A DNA stretch of 12,000 nt from an uncultured Verrucomicrobiales bacterium (GCA_937969125.1 CALBVA010000106.1:1-12000), one strand, 5' to 3'. Positions 1-7,648 are shown, counted from the first letter of the stretch. The notes: a model not told the origin generated them from the sequence alone. Numbers and translations are program-made.

Positions 1-144
1 GTTCAGGATGGGGAGGGTGAGCTTTCCTTTCTCGAGGTCAGTTCCGAGGGTCTTGCCGATCTGATCTTCGGAGCCAATGAGTTCCACAACATCACCCTCT
101 TCGTCGATCAGCTGCTGGAAAGCTGCCGATAGATTCTTGCCCGC
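1..144 (-). pseudogene. C-terminal fragment of a polyprenyl diphosphate synthase (runs off the left edge)
   Basis: The minus-strand frame read from 144 down to 1 contains GKTLGTDLEKGKLTLPIL, the strongly conserved stretch after the second Asp-rich motif of trans-isoprenyl diphosphate synthases (IspA/IspB family), preceded by VVELIGSEDQ. Family members are usually about 300 to 350 residues, and this block lies roughly two thirds of the way in. Here the frame is closed upstream by a TGA (plus-strand tca at 145-147), and the DNA beyond is the oppositely oriented cyclophilin gene, so the N-terminal catalytic half has no room. The expected DDxxD is also not clean: the residues read IDEEGDVVELIG. 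The only conventional start codon in the frame is a GTG at 87-85, which lies inside the domain. What is seen is the conserved motif and the stop; that this is a decayed or partly duplicated gene is inferred. A sequence error or a very short functional protein cannot be excluded. Confidence 0.65.
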
Positions 145-164
145 TCACGATCCGCCCCTAGGAT
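137..164 (+). promoter_or_regulatory. Candidate sigma-70-type promoter for the cyclophilin gene
   Basis: TTGCCC at 137-142 and TAGGAT at 159-164 are separated by 16 bases, a reasonable match to -35 and -10 boxes. The -10 ends nine bases before the ATG at 173, so transcription would begin at or within a few bases of the start codon. There is no Shine-Dalgarno-like purine run between the -10 and the ATG. Confidence 0.45.
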
Positions 165-172
165 TCCTGCCT

Positions 173-664
173 ATGGACGACATTAAGATCACCATCCAAA
201 CCAGCAAAGGCGACATTAACCTCACTCTCTTCCCGGACGACGCACCGATCACGGTCACTTCCTTTCTCCATCTCGCTTCGCGCGGCTTCTACGATGGCCT
301 AAGCTTCCACCGGGTGATCCCGAACTTCATGATCCAGGGTGGTTGCCCGCTGGGAACCGGAACCGGAAATCCCGGATACAAATTCGAGTGCGAATGCAAG
401 CCGCACCGCCGCCACGACAAGCCCGGCATGCTCTCGATGGCCAATGCCGGCCCAAACACAAATGGCTCGCAGTTCTTTATCACCCACTGCCCGACTCCCC
501 ACCTCGATGGCAAGCACACCGTCTTCGGCGAAACCACCGAAGGACAAGATGTCATCGATTCCATCAAGGGCGGTGATTTGATCAAGACCATCACCATCCA
601 CGGATCCACTGACGAGCTCTTCACAGCTCACCAGTCGAGAATCGACGACTGGAAGAAAGGCTAA
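173..664 (+). CDS. Cyclophilin-type peptidyl-prolyl cis-trans isomerase
   Basis: This 163-residue protein catalyses cis-trans isomerisation of X-Pro bonds during protein folding. It is a single-domain cyclophilin of typical bacterial length. It has no signal peptide, so it is probably cytoplasmic. Active-site elements are easy to see: FHRVIPNFMIQGG at residues 45-57 (catalytic Arg47, with Phe52, Met53 and Gln55), GMLSMANAGPNTNGSQFF at 85-102 (Gln100, Phe102) and PHLDGKHTVFG at 109-119. His110 sits where human CypA has Trp121, a common bacterial change that usually lowers cyclosporin binding. The frame stays open upstream to 77, but those residues are low-complexity and cross the neighbouring gene remnant. 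The ATG at 173 starts exactly where cyclophilin homology begins and follows a promoter-like sequence, so it is preferred. The gene appears monocistronic, with a terminator just after it. Confidence 0.95.
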   Translation: MDDIKITIQTSKGDINLTLFPDDAPITVTSFLHLASRGFYDGLSFHRVIPNFMIQGGCPLGTGTGNPGYKFECECKPHRRHDKPGMLSMANAGPNTNGSQFFITHCPTPHLDGKHTVFGETTEGQDVIDSIKGGDLIKTITIHGSTDELFTAHQSRIDDWKKG

Positions 665-686
665 GCTCCACCCACACTTCCTCTCA

Positions 687-725
687 CCCCGTCGCGACAA
701 TGATCCGGCGGGGTTTTTATTTTAA
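687..725 (+). terminator. Rho-independent terminator after the cyclophilin gene
   Basis: CCCCGTCG at 687-694 pairs with CGGCGGGG at 706-713, giving eight pairs including one G-U around an 11-base loop. TTTTTATTTTAA follows directly. The hairpin lies 22 bases after the cyclophilin stop. The remaining gap to the next gene (about 726-879) holds no gene I can support. Confidence 0.85.
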
Positions 726-879
726 CTTAAACAGAACTGGAACACCTGCAGGAGGCTTACCGCTCCCATAAAAATGAGTTCTACCCGGTTTACGGCCGCC
801 GCCATCCCCGAAGACTATCAGGTCACTGACATTCGCGATTTTCACCGATAGCTTTCCCCATCGTAATCCCTCCCGCTCA

Positions 880-888
880 TGTTATCAT
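880..888 (+). promoter_or_regulatory. Candidate extended -10 promoter for the GEVED protein gene
   Basis: TGTTATCAT matches an extended -10 (TG-n-TATCAT, hexamer 883-888). No good -35 is visible at the usual distance, which an extended -10 can tolerate. The hexamer ends seven bases before the ATG at 895, so the transcript would be leaderless. No Shine-Dalgarno sequence is present. Confidence 0.4.
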
Positions 889-894
889 TTCCGC

Positions 895-2844
895 ATGAGC
901 AACCCTCGCCTCTGGCTCGTAACCCTCCTCGCCACCCTACCCCTCGCGGCCCAACAGCCCACGCTTGATTTCGGAGATCTTCCGGATTCCTTCGGCACCC
1001 TCGCGGCCTCGAATGGTCCGCGACACACCCCAAATCCCAACCTCTTCCTCGGCACCGTGGTTGCCGACGCCGAGCTGGATGCCTCAGCCAATGACACCGC
1101 CACCGGTGATGGCGCAGACGAAGAGGTTTCCGCATATGCCATCACTGCGGGCCAACCGGATCCCAATAACCCCGGCAATATCCTAACCCAGATCGACTTC
1201 GCCATCCGAAACACCACCGGTGGACCCGTTCAGCTCTCAGTCTTTGCCGACTTCTCCCGGAATGGTCAGCTCCAGCTCATCCAGAGACCCACCGTCCAAA
1301 ATAATACCAACGGATTCTCTCTGATTTACTCCCTCCCCCCCTCCTTCTACCCCCCATCCGGCGACCTCCTCGTCCCCTTTCGTCTGCGCCTCAGCACCAC
1401 GACCGGCCTCGCCTCCACAGGTCCGAGCACTGGCCCCTTTCCGGATGGCGAAGTCGAGGACCACTTCTTTAACTTCGGCCCCCGCAGCAGCGACTCCGGA
1501 CTTGGCGGAGATGATTATGGCGACTTCCCGGACACCGTTGCCGGAGCGCGACCCGGCGAATTTGGCACCGCAAACCCACCGGATTACCACACCCGCCGTG
1601 ACAATACCGGACCCTACCACCGCATCACTCCAGGCCTCTCATTCAATGACACCTCTTCCCCCGATGGTGAATTCGGAGAGACTGCCAACCAGAACCCCAC
1701 CGCCACCGCTGACGCCGCTGGCCCGGTCGATGATGAATCCGGCCTCCTCACCGCCATCACCGATTTCACCGTCACCCCGATCAGCAGCAGCCCCCTGATG
1801 ATCCGAGCCAATGTCACCGTGCTTGCCTCCCTACCGGTCGAGAACACCACCGGCACCACGGCCTTCGCCAGCGCCTGGGTTGATTTTGACCAGAGCGGCG
1901 AATTCGCCTTTGGTGAACAACTGGATCTCGCCCCGAATGACGTCCTGAGTAGGTACGCCACCATCCCTGGCGATGGCTCGCAGACCGAAATCCGTTTCAC
2001 CATTCCCTACACTTTTATCGTCAATGATGCCTGTCAGATCGACGGCGACTACTACCTCCCCCTTCGCGTCCGCCTCACCACCTTCGCGAACATCGGCCCC
2101 CGCTTCCCGGCTCCGAATGGCGAGGTCGAGGACCACCTCATCCGTCTCCGCCTGATGAGCAGTGATTTCTGCGCCACCGATGACCGCGACTTCCTCCGCA
2201 CCGTGACCGGCAATGCCCTCGCCGGTGCCGACCTTACTCTAGCCCCCGGCGACTTCCTCCCCGCCACCTATGCCGGACAAGCCAGCCCCGTTTGGTATCT
2301 TGGCCGCCAAAATCTCGGGACCAATCCCACCCTCACTGCTGTGCAAATCGCCGCGATCCAGAACGGCACACAAACCCTCTTTTTCCAACGGCCAGATGGC
2401 TCCGCTGGCATCGCACCGAAGCTCGAAATCATCGAATCACCCGACCTCCTGTCCTACCTCAGCGGGCAGGGATTGAGCGGGGCCAATTTCGCCCCCTACC
2501 TCGATCCGGATGGCGATGGCTGGTCAAACCTCGCCGAATACGCACTGGCCTCGGACGCTAGTGATCCAGCCAGCGGACCAGTCGTCAGCGTTGAAATGCA
2601 GCCGGACCCTACCACCTCCGCGGATCACCTCGGATTGCTCTACCCAAAGCGCCTCGGCACCTCGCTGGTGAGCTATGAAGTGCAGGGCAGCACCACGCTG
2701 GGATCATGGGGTTCCCCGATCGAACCCGCCGCCATCCCCGTCGGCCTGCCCGCTCCGCCCGCTGGTTATCAATGGGCCTTTGATCGGTTCTCCCTTCCCC
2801 AATCCTCCCTTGATGACGCTTTCCTGAGACTGAAGGTCGAGTAG
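895..2844 (+). CDS. Secreted GEVED-domain repeat protein
   Basis: This 649-residue exported protein of unknown role is probably a cell-surface or extracellular structural or adhesive protein. It opens with a short Sec signal peptide (residues 1-19: Arg5, hydrophobic core, ending PLAA). Two repeats follow. Repeat one begins DFGDLPDSFGT near residue 25 and ends PDGEVEDH at 183-190. Repeat two begins DDYGDFPDT at 206-214 and ends NGEVEDH at 408-414. This is the known DYGDxPDSYGT ... DGEVEDH pattern of GEVED-type proteins. After about 420 comes a different region, then a calcium-binding-type loop DPDGDGWSN at 537-545 followed by LAEYAL. Last is a C-terminal module (about 565-649) with YEVQGSTTLGSW and a terminal FLRLKVE, also seen in altered form at the end of the 8540-10447 protein. 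No sorting tail or transmembrane anchor is visible. Base use is C-rich and matches the flanking genes. Family placement is firm; function is not known. Confidence 0.85.
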   Translation: MSNPRLWLVTLLATLPLAAQQPTLDFGDLPDSFGTLAASNGPRHTPNPNLFLGTVVADAELDASANDTATGDGADEEVSAYAITAGQPDPNNPGNILTQIDFAIRNTTGGPVQLSVFADFSRNGQLQLIQRPTVQNNTNGFSLIYSLPPSFYPPSGDLLVPFRLRLSTTTGLASTGPSTGPFPDGEVEDHFFNFGPRSSDSGLGGDDYGDFPDTVAGARPGEFGTANPPDYHTRRDNTGPYHRITPGLSFNDTSSPDGEFGETANQNPTATADAAGPVDDESGLLTAITDFTVTPISSSPLMIRANVTVLASLPVENTTGTTAFASAWVDFDQSGEFAFGEQLDLAPNDVLSRYATIPGDGSQTEIRFTIPYTFIVNDACQIDGDYYLPLRVRLTTFANIGPRFPAPNGEVEDHLIRLRLMSSDFCATDDRDFLRTVTGNALAGADLTLAPGDFLPATYAGQASPVWYLGRQNLGTNPTLTAVQIAAIQNGTQTLFFQRPDGSAGIAPKLEIIESPDLLSYLSGQGLSGANFAPYLDPDGDGWSNLAEYALASDASDPASGPVVSVEMQPDPTTSADHLGLLYPKRLGTSLVSYEVQGSTTLGSWGSPIEPAAIPVGLPAPPAGYQWAFDRFSLPQSSLDDAFLRLKVE

Positions 2845-2869
2845 ATCCCGCACTGCCTGCCCTCCGGAC

Positions 2870-2898
2870 TTGCGAGCGCCCTCCCCCATCGCTAAACC
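2870..2898 (+). promoter_or_regulatory. Candidate promoter for holA
   Basis: TTGCGA at 2870-2875 and TAAACC at 2893-2898 are separated by 17 bases. The -10 ends seven bases before the ATG at 2905, again predicting a leaderless message. No Shine-Dalgarno is seen. The gap from the previous stop is only 60 bases, so read-through from the GEVED gene is also possible. Confidence 0.45.
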
Positions 2899-2904
2899 GC
2901 TCGT

Positions 2905-3966
2905 ATGTCCATTTACGTCGTGACCGGTTCGGATGAAGGCCGCGTTTCCGAGGAAGCCGCCGCGCTCTTCGAGGAGCTGAAGCCGCCGAACTCCGACGAC
3001 TTTACCAATGAGGTCATTGACGGGACCGCCGCCAATGCCGAGGAGGCCTTCCAAAGGTCCTCGAAAGCGATCGAAGCCCTCCAAACCCTCGGCTTCTTCG
3101 GCGGTGAAAAAGTGGTCTGGTTGAAAGCAGCGAACTACTTCGGAAACGACCGCACCAGCGAAGCGGAGCGCGCCGTCACCGGGGTGGAAAACCTCCTGGA
3201 AATTTTACAAGAAGGCCTCCCTCCCGGCGTCGTCTTTCTCCTCTCCTCCACCGCGATCAATGGCGTCCGCCGCTTCGGAAAATGGGTAAAGAAGAATGCC
3301 GACTACCGCTCCTTCGATAAGATCGATATCTCCAAGGAAGGCTGGGAAGAACAAGTGGCCCTCCTTGTCAAACGAACCGCCCGCGAGAAGAAACTAGATC
3401 TCACCGGCGATGCGCTCGATCTCTTCGTGCAACGCGCCGGAGCAGACACCCGCCAGATCAATAACGAGCTGGACAAGCTGGACCTCTACCTCGGCGAACG
3501 ACGCGATGTCACCGTGGAGGACGTGACCTTGATGGTCTCGGTCAGTCATAAGGGAGTGATTTGGGAAATCTCCCGTGCCGTCGAGCGGCGCAATGCCCGC
3601 CGCGCCATCGACCTCATCGATTCCCTCCTCGCCAAGAATGAAAACGCTGTCGGTATCATCAAAGCCTCCATCATCCCGACGGTGCGGAATCTCTTCTTCG
3701 CCAAGCTCGCCGCCTCCTACGGAAATCTCAATTCCGCCCCTGCCGGGATCAAAGCGGTAATGCCGAAGAAGAAGGACGGGACCATCAACACCTGGGGCCT
3801 GAAACAAGCCTCCCGCGGAGCCGCCAACTTCACCCTCCCCCTCCTGCAAGCCGGACTGAACGCCTGCCTCGAAGCTGACAAAGCCCTCGTCACCTCCGGC
3901 CAGGACCCCCGCATGATCCTGCACAAACTCGTCATCAGCCTCTGCGATGGGCGGAAAGTGGCGTGA
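2905..3966 (+). CDS. holA: DNA polymerase III delta subunit (clamp loader)
   Basis: This 353-residue protein matches HolA, which opens the beta sliding clamp within the clamp-loader complex during replication; length is typical. Supporting features are the N-terminal MSIYVVTGSDEGRVSEEA start (the usual HolA opening is a strand plus 'G-x-(D/E)'), LGFFGGEKVVWLK near residues 62-74, the strand VVFLLSS around 109-115, and the helical segment with LFVQRAGADTRQINNELDKL (about residues 173-192), a hallmark of HolA. After it come the third-domain collar helices, with IWEISRAVERRNARRAIDLI and the NAVGIIKASIIPTVRNLFFA stretch. As usual for delta, no Walker A ATP site is present. The ATG at 2905 starts at the domain boundary. 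The gene ends facing the minus-strand kinase operon. Confidence 0.9.
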   Translation: MSIYVVTGSDEGRVSEEAAALFEELKPPNSDDFTNEVIDGTAANAEEAFQRSSKAIEALQTLGFFGGEKVVWLKAANYFGNDRTSEAERAVTGVENLLEILQEGLPPGVVFLLSSTAINGVRRFGKWVKKNADYRSFDKIDISKEGWEEQVALLVKRTAREKKLDLTGDALDLFVQRAGADTRQINNELDKLDLYLGERRDVTVEDVTLMVSVSHKGVIWEISRAVERRNARRAIDLIDSLLAKNENAVGIIKASIIPTVRNLFFAKLAASYGNLNSAPAGIKAVMPKKKDGTINTWGLKQASRGAANFTLPLLQAGLNACLEADKALVTSGQDPRMILHKLVISLCDGRKVA

Positions 3967-4080
3967 TTTCTGCTCTCGCAAAAAAGCTTCAGCCAGGCTC
4001 TCCCTCGCGCAACTCCGGCCCCATAGCCGTCAGCCCAACTCAGCGAAGACCAAAACCGCTCCAACTAAAAAGACAAGATC

Positions 4081-4138
4081 CCAAAAATTATTTTGGAGAT
4101 TTCGTTTCCTACTCTCACACCCCGGGAGCATGTGAGAG
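4081..4138. repeat. Two inverted repeats between convergent genes
   Basis: CCAAAA (4081-4086) and TTTTGG (4091-4096) form a perfect 6-base inverted repeat. CTCTCACA (4112-4119) and TGTGAGAG (4131-4138) form a perfect 8-base stem with an 11-base loop. They lie in the 182-base gap between the ends of holA and the kinase gene, only 11 bases beyond the kinase stop. Neither has a good T-run on either strand, so they are not classic intrinsic terminators, but the position suggests transcript ends or RNA stability. Nothing else is recognisable in this gap. Confidence 0.5.
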
Positions 4139-4148
4139 AAAGGATGCT

Positions 4149-5846
4149 TTAGCGTGTTTCGAGAAGGCAACGGAAGCCGATATCATGACGACGGATGGTT
4201 GCGGGAACTTTAATGCGAAGGCCGGGAAGGATGTTTCTAAAAGTCCCGGTGGTCCATGAGGCACCACGGATCGTAGAGTCACTGGTCCATTCCCAGGTAT
4301 TGCCGAGCATCGTTTCATCGACGGGGCTGGTGGCGGGTGCGCCATCCTGATAACCGGTGAGGATGGGAAGCCGGGGGTAAAGTTGCCAGGCAGATGTATC
4401 TGCGAAATTTCCGGAACCAGGTGGTGGTGGCTTGAACTCATCCCATGGGAGGTAATCCGTGAGTGCGTGATTGATGGGGTCTTCAGCGGGTGGATTTTCG
4501 TTCAAGCCGGAGGCGATGGTCCATTCTTTATCCGTGGGGAGGCGGTAGCGTTGATTGGCAGAGAGGTGTCCGAGTTTTTGTTCGTGCCGGGTCAGCCATT
4601 GGCAGAAGGCGATGGCATCCTGTTGATGAATGCCGACGACTGGATGGTCGTCGTTTTGGGTAAAACCGGGTGAATTCCACTGGTGCCCCAGATCACGCAA
4701 AGCGAGGGTCGGTGAGTCCGGGTCGAAGCTTAACATGGAACCCATGGCATGGGAGTCGCTAGCCTCGATAAAGGCGCGAAAGTCGGCGAGACGGGTTTCC
4801 CATTTGCTGATGTATAAATTCGTGCCGGGAATGGGAGTGAACTCCATGCCGAGAGAATTTTTGGTCAGGTCGGGGGGAGTTTTTTCCCTTAGGAGAAAAG
4901 CTGACAAAAGCGCAGTGATGACCGTGACGATCAGCATGGGCTTGAGCCAGCGGCGGATCGGATGGGGTGGCCTGGCGAGAGCCTGGGAAAACCCGGTGAT
5001 GCTTTGAAACCGTTTGTCGGGATCTTGATGGAGAGCTTTTAAAATGATTCCGCTGAGGTGGGGATCTTTGGTAGGGGGATCAAAGTTCCCGGCGGGAACT
5101 TTCCCGGTCAGCATTTCATAGCAAACAACGCCGAGGCTATAAATGTCAGCACGGTGATCGACATCGCGGAGCGAGTGAGTCTGCTCAGGAGCCATGTAAG
5201 CGGGTGTACCGAGAGCGCTATCAGTGAGAGTCAAGGTGAAGTCGCTCTTGGTCTCATCTAACAGTTTGGCGAGACCGAAGTCGGCGATTTTAATGAGTCC
5301 ATCTTCACGCAAGAGGATGTTGCCAGGTTTGAGATCCCGATGGAGAACACCACGTTCATGAGCGTGGGCGAGACCGGCACAGATCTGGGTAATGATCTCT
5401 TGATGAGAAAGATCGCCGGCAGTGATGGCTTCACGCAGGGTGCATCCGGGGACATATTCCATCACGATGTAGAAGTGATCTTCACGCGATCCCGTTTCGT
5501 AGATGGAGACGATATTGGGGTGGTCCATCTGGGCCATTGAGAGAGCTTCGCGGGCAAAGCGTTCACGGAATCCGGCATCGCGCTTTTTTTCTGGTGAGAG
5601 GATTTTAATGGCAACCTCGCGGCCAAGTTTGATTTGTGTAGCACGGTAGACCACTCCCATCCCTCCTTGTCCGATGAGGGAGATCCCGGAGAAGTCGGGG
5701 AAGAGTCGTGCGGCCTCTTCTACGGGTAGCGGGATGAAGCTGATTTGGTCGTTTGGCGTGGCCTCGGTAGCGCGTTGCTGAATCATCCAGCGGGCGATGC
5801 CAGCCAGATCGTCCGCCGGAATATCTTCACGGTCGTCGGGATTCAT
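4149..5846 (-). CDS. Transmembrane Ser/Thr protein kinase with C-terminal FGE-like (sulfatase-modifying-factor) domain
   Basis: This 565-residue protein is a Hanks-type kinase. After a short N-terminal region comes the catalytic domain (about 52-295): Gly-rich loop GQGGMGVVYRA (59-69), Lys81 in AIK, Glu100, HRDLKPGN (169-176, Asp171), DFG (189-191) and APE (219-221). All key residues are present, so it should be active. Arg298-Arg299 and Lys302 precede one membrane segment (304-319), placing the kinase inside and the rest in the periplasm. The outer part (about 330-565) matches the FGE/SUMF1 fold: NSLGMEF, HPVVGI near 395, YRLPTDKEW, GNTWEW (515-520), RGASW (527-531) and GFRC (557-560). The two catalytic cysteines expected just after RGxSW are absent, so the domain is probably a sensor or ligand-binding module. 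It is the second gene of an operon, its ATG overlapping the sigma factor stop by ATGA, which suggests translational coupling. Its signal and targets are unknown; phosphorylation of the sigma factor is an inference. Confidence 0.93.
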   Translation of the reverse strand: MNPDDREDIPADDLAGIARWMIQQRATEATPNDQISFIPLPVEEAARLFPDFSGISLIGQGGMGVVYRATQIKLGREVAIKILSPEKKRDAGFRERFAREALSMAQMDHPNIVSIYETGSREDHFYIVMEYVPGCTLREAITAGDLSHQEIITQICAGLAHAHERGVLHRDLKPGNILLREDGLIKIADFGLAKLLDETKSDFTLTLTDSALGTPAYMAPEQTHSLRDVDHRADIYSLGVVCYEMLTGKVPAGNFDPPTKDPHLSGIILKALHQDPDKRFQSITGFSQALARPPHPIRRWLKPMLIVTVITALLSAFLLREKTPPDLTKNSLGMEFTPIPGTNLYISKWETRLADFRAFIEASDSHAMGSMLSFDPDSPTLALRDLGHQWNSPGFTQNDDHPVVGIHQQDAIAFCQWLTRHEQKLGHLSANQRYRLPTDKEWTIASGLNENPPAEDPINHALTDYLPWDEFKPPPPGSGNFADTSAWQLYPRLPILTGYQDGAPATSPVDETMLGNTWEWTSDSTIRGASWTTGTFRNILPGLRIKVPATIRRHDIGFRCLLETR

Positions 5847-6574
5847 GCGGCGCTGAGAATGCTCAAAAGGTAGCCGAGTTCCGAGTCAGTTTCGGCAGGA
5901 TCAGGGTTGAGGAGAGTGTCGCGGACTTCCTGGGTGAGAAGTTCTTTAAAGCGTTCCCTCATGCGGTGGACCATGCCTTTGACGGAGCTGTCGGGGGCGT
6001 TCAGTTTCGCTCCGACTTCGGCCAGGGTGATGCCACAATTCTCTCCAGTTAAAAAGGGGCGGAGAACTTCGTAGCGTGCCAGTTGGTTCTTTGCTTCAAA
6101 GGTGGCCTTTAGTTTTCCGAGGGCATTTTCAAAAATCCCGCGAGCCCAGTTCCGGTCAAAATACTGGTCCGTGTGTTCGGTGTCTGATGGTTCATTTTTC
6201 AGGCATTCTTCCGCCCATTTTTGATCGACGGAAAGGTGAATGACTCCTCCTCCGCGCTTGAGGCGTTTTTCTTTCCGGCTTTGATTTGCGGCGTAATGTT
6301 TCAGGCAGGAGAGGAGAAAGCTGCGAAGTTTGCCTTTGCTGGCATCGGCTTTTTCAAGGTGCCGTTTTTCGATAAACCAGAGGAGAAAGTCCTGCGTAAG
6401 ATCTTCGGCAGCTTCCGGAGAACGACCAGAACGCCGGAGCCAGGCGTAGAGGGGATACCAATAGAGCTGGCAAATTTCATTCAAAGCACACTCGGCCTCT
6501 TTTCCCCCGGGTTGGGCCGCCAGGGCTACGAGACTCCAGCGGGTTTGCTCAAAGGCGGCATTCTTCTCTTCCAT
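5843..6574 (-). CDS. ECF-type RNA polymerase sigma factor of the kinase-associated kind
   Basis: This 243-residue protein directs RNA polymerase to specific promoters. It opens with FEQTRWSLVALAAQ, typical of a sigma family common in Planctomycetes and Verrucomicrobia. Region 2 follows, with CQLYWYPLYAWLRRSGRSPE (35-54), the core-binding motif AEDLTQDFL (56-64) and KGKLRSFLLSCLKHYAAN. Then comes a basic RLKRGGG linker and region 4 near 184-212 (LAEVGAKLNAPDSSVKGMVHR), a helix-turn-helix for the -35 box. The last 30 residues (QEVRDTL ... ELGYLLSIL) are longer than in a plain ECF sigma and resemble the tail conserved in this family. There is no anti-sigma gene beside it; the partner is the kinase. 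In the DLTQ motif Thr60 lies in the core-binding surface, where some kinase-controlled ECF factors are phosphorylated; that is a guess here. An AGAGAG lies directly before the ATG. The divergent gene starts only 33 bases away. Confidence 0.92.
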   Translation of the reverse strand: MEEKNAAFEQTRWSLVALAAQPGGKEAECALNEICQLYWYPLYAWLRRSGRSPEAAEDLTQDFLLWFIEKRHLEKADASKGKLRSFLLSCLKHYAANQSRKEKRLKRGGGVIHLSVDQKWAEECLKNEPSDTEHTDQYFDRNWARGIFENALGKLKATFEAKNQLARYEVLRPFLTGENCGITLAEVGAKLNAPDSSVKGMVHRMRERFKELLTQEVRDTLLNPDPAETDSELGYLLSILSAA

Positions 6575-6607
6575 CTCTCTGGTGAATGGTGAAGTTTAAG
6601 TTGTTCA

Positions 6608-7648
6608 GTGATAATTGGAATCAAACAAATATCAGTGGTCATGGTGATGGCTGCCGGGGCGGTGGAACCGGTAAGAATCACGCGCGACCATGCGGATGAA
6701 ATGCTCCCGGTGTGGGATCCTGCCGGTGAGACAATCGTATACCGGACCAATCGTGAGCCGGGCCGGGTTCCTGCGATTGCTTCGGTAAGCGCGGATGGCT
6801 CGAAGGAGCGATTGGTGGCGACCGGGAGACAGGAGGGATTTGGAATTTGCAGCGGATCGAAGCTGGCGTGGGTTGGGAAATCCGGAAAAGTGGTGACGGG
6901 CGAGACGAGCCAGTTCCATGAATTTTTAGAGTTCAAGCCGGAGCCGGAAAGATTAACGCGTGAGGTATTGGACGGCGATGATGATCATTTTTCGGTGAAG
7001 CTCGTGATCGATGGCGGTGGAGGTTCAGGTCTCTTTGACATCTCGCGTGATGGCCAGGTTGCCCTTTGGCGCCATAGTTCGATTGGGGGGAACGGAACCG
7101 TGAGTTTACGCCTGGCACCGTATCCGGATTTGACAGGGGGTAAGACCTCGGAGACAGGAGCATTACTTGTGCGGCGTGAAAATACGAGGGAGAAGGATGC
7201 AGCTTTCATGGATGGCTCGCTGGGACCCAAAGGTGAATTTGTGATCACTTCGGAAGCCAGTGGTGCAGGCTATGACCTCTTCCTTTATGAAGTGAAAGCA
7301 CCCGGGAAACGCACTCAACTCACCACAAAGGGTCGGGAAAAGGGATGGCACTTTCGGCAGCCCGTGATCTCTCCTGATGGAAAGAAAATCGTCTGTGCCA
7401 TGCGCAGCCCGATAGGTGAGACCAGACAGGGTAGAATCTATCCGGCTTCATGGGATCTGGCCTTGCTCGAAATCGGTGAGCAAAAACTCACCGCGCTGAC
7501 GGCTACTCAATTACTGAGCGAAAATTCTCCAAGCTGGTCCCCGGATGGCACGAGAATAGTTTTTAGCCGCAGGGATACCACTGAGGCAGGGACGGTGGAA
7601 CCGGCTGAACCGGATAACGCCAATCTCTATCTTCTAAAAATAGAGTGA
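6608..7648 (+). CDS. Exported TolB-like beta-propeller (PD40/WD40-like) protein
   Basis: This 346-residue protein consists almost entirely of TolB-type propeller repeats. Repeat markers are LPVWDPAGETIVY (33-45), VISPDGKKIV (253-262) and SWSPDGTRIVFS (309-320). A distinctive block IDGGGGSGLFDISRDG sits at 134-149. A GTG at 6608 is the chosen start because it yields a plausible signal peptide (Lys6, hydrophobic QISVVMVMAAGA, cleavage after Ala18). Starting at the ATG at 6641 would leave only a stub of it. No clear ribosome-binding site is seen. The propeller aligns over its length with the central domain of the 8540-10447 protein, so the two are paralogues. It is divergent from the sigma-factor gene with only 33 bases between, so their control regions must overlap. 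A role in periplasmic binding or scaffolding is likely from the fold; ligand unknown. No catalytic motif was recognised. Confidence 0.8.
   Translation: MIIGIKQISVVMVMAAGAVEPVRITRDHADEMLPVWDPAGETIVYRTNREPGRVPAIASVSADGSKERLVATGRQEGFGICSGSKLAWVGKSGKVVTGETSQFHEFLEFKPEPERLTREVLDGDDDHFSVKLVIDGGGGSGLFDISRDGQVALWRHSSIGGNGTVSLRLAPYPDLTGGKTSETGALLVRRENTREKDAAFMDGSLGPKGEFVITSEASGAGYDLFLYEVKAPGKRTQLTTKGREKGWHFRQPVISPDGKKIVCAMRSPIGETRQGRIYPASWDLALLEIGEQKLTALTATQLLSENSPSWSPDGTRIVFSRRDTTEAGTVEPAEPDNANLYLLKIE

Noticed and set aside
77..172. A possible 32-residue N-terminal extension of the cyclophilin.
   Set aside because: It is Ser/Pro-rich, antisense to the conserved synthase motif, has no signal-peptide features, and cyclophilin homology begins at the ATG at 173.
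731..829. A 32-codon open stretch on the plus strand (ACA GAA CTG GAA CAC ... GGT CAC TGA) whose translation (TELEHLQEAYRSHKNEF...) looks protein-like.
   Set aside because: It has no conventional start codon, follows a terminator, is bounded by stops, and matches no family I recognise. It could be a fragment of a lost gene but cannot be supported.
774..851. A 25-codon ATG frame before the GEVED gene, with GGAGG upstream.
   Set aside because: The GGAGG lies about 20 bases before the ATG, too far for a ribosome-binding site, and the peptide shows no conserved feature.
4149..5140. The FGE-like domain as an active formylglycine-generating enzyme.
   Set aside because: The two catalytic cysteines after RGxSW are missing, and no sulfatase gene lies nearby.
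4383..5540. Several plus-strand frames of 60 to 125 codons within the kinase gene.
   Set aside because: They are antisense to a protein with complete kinase motifs and show no recognisable domains.
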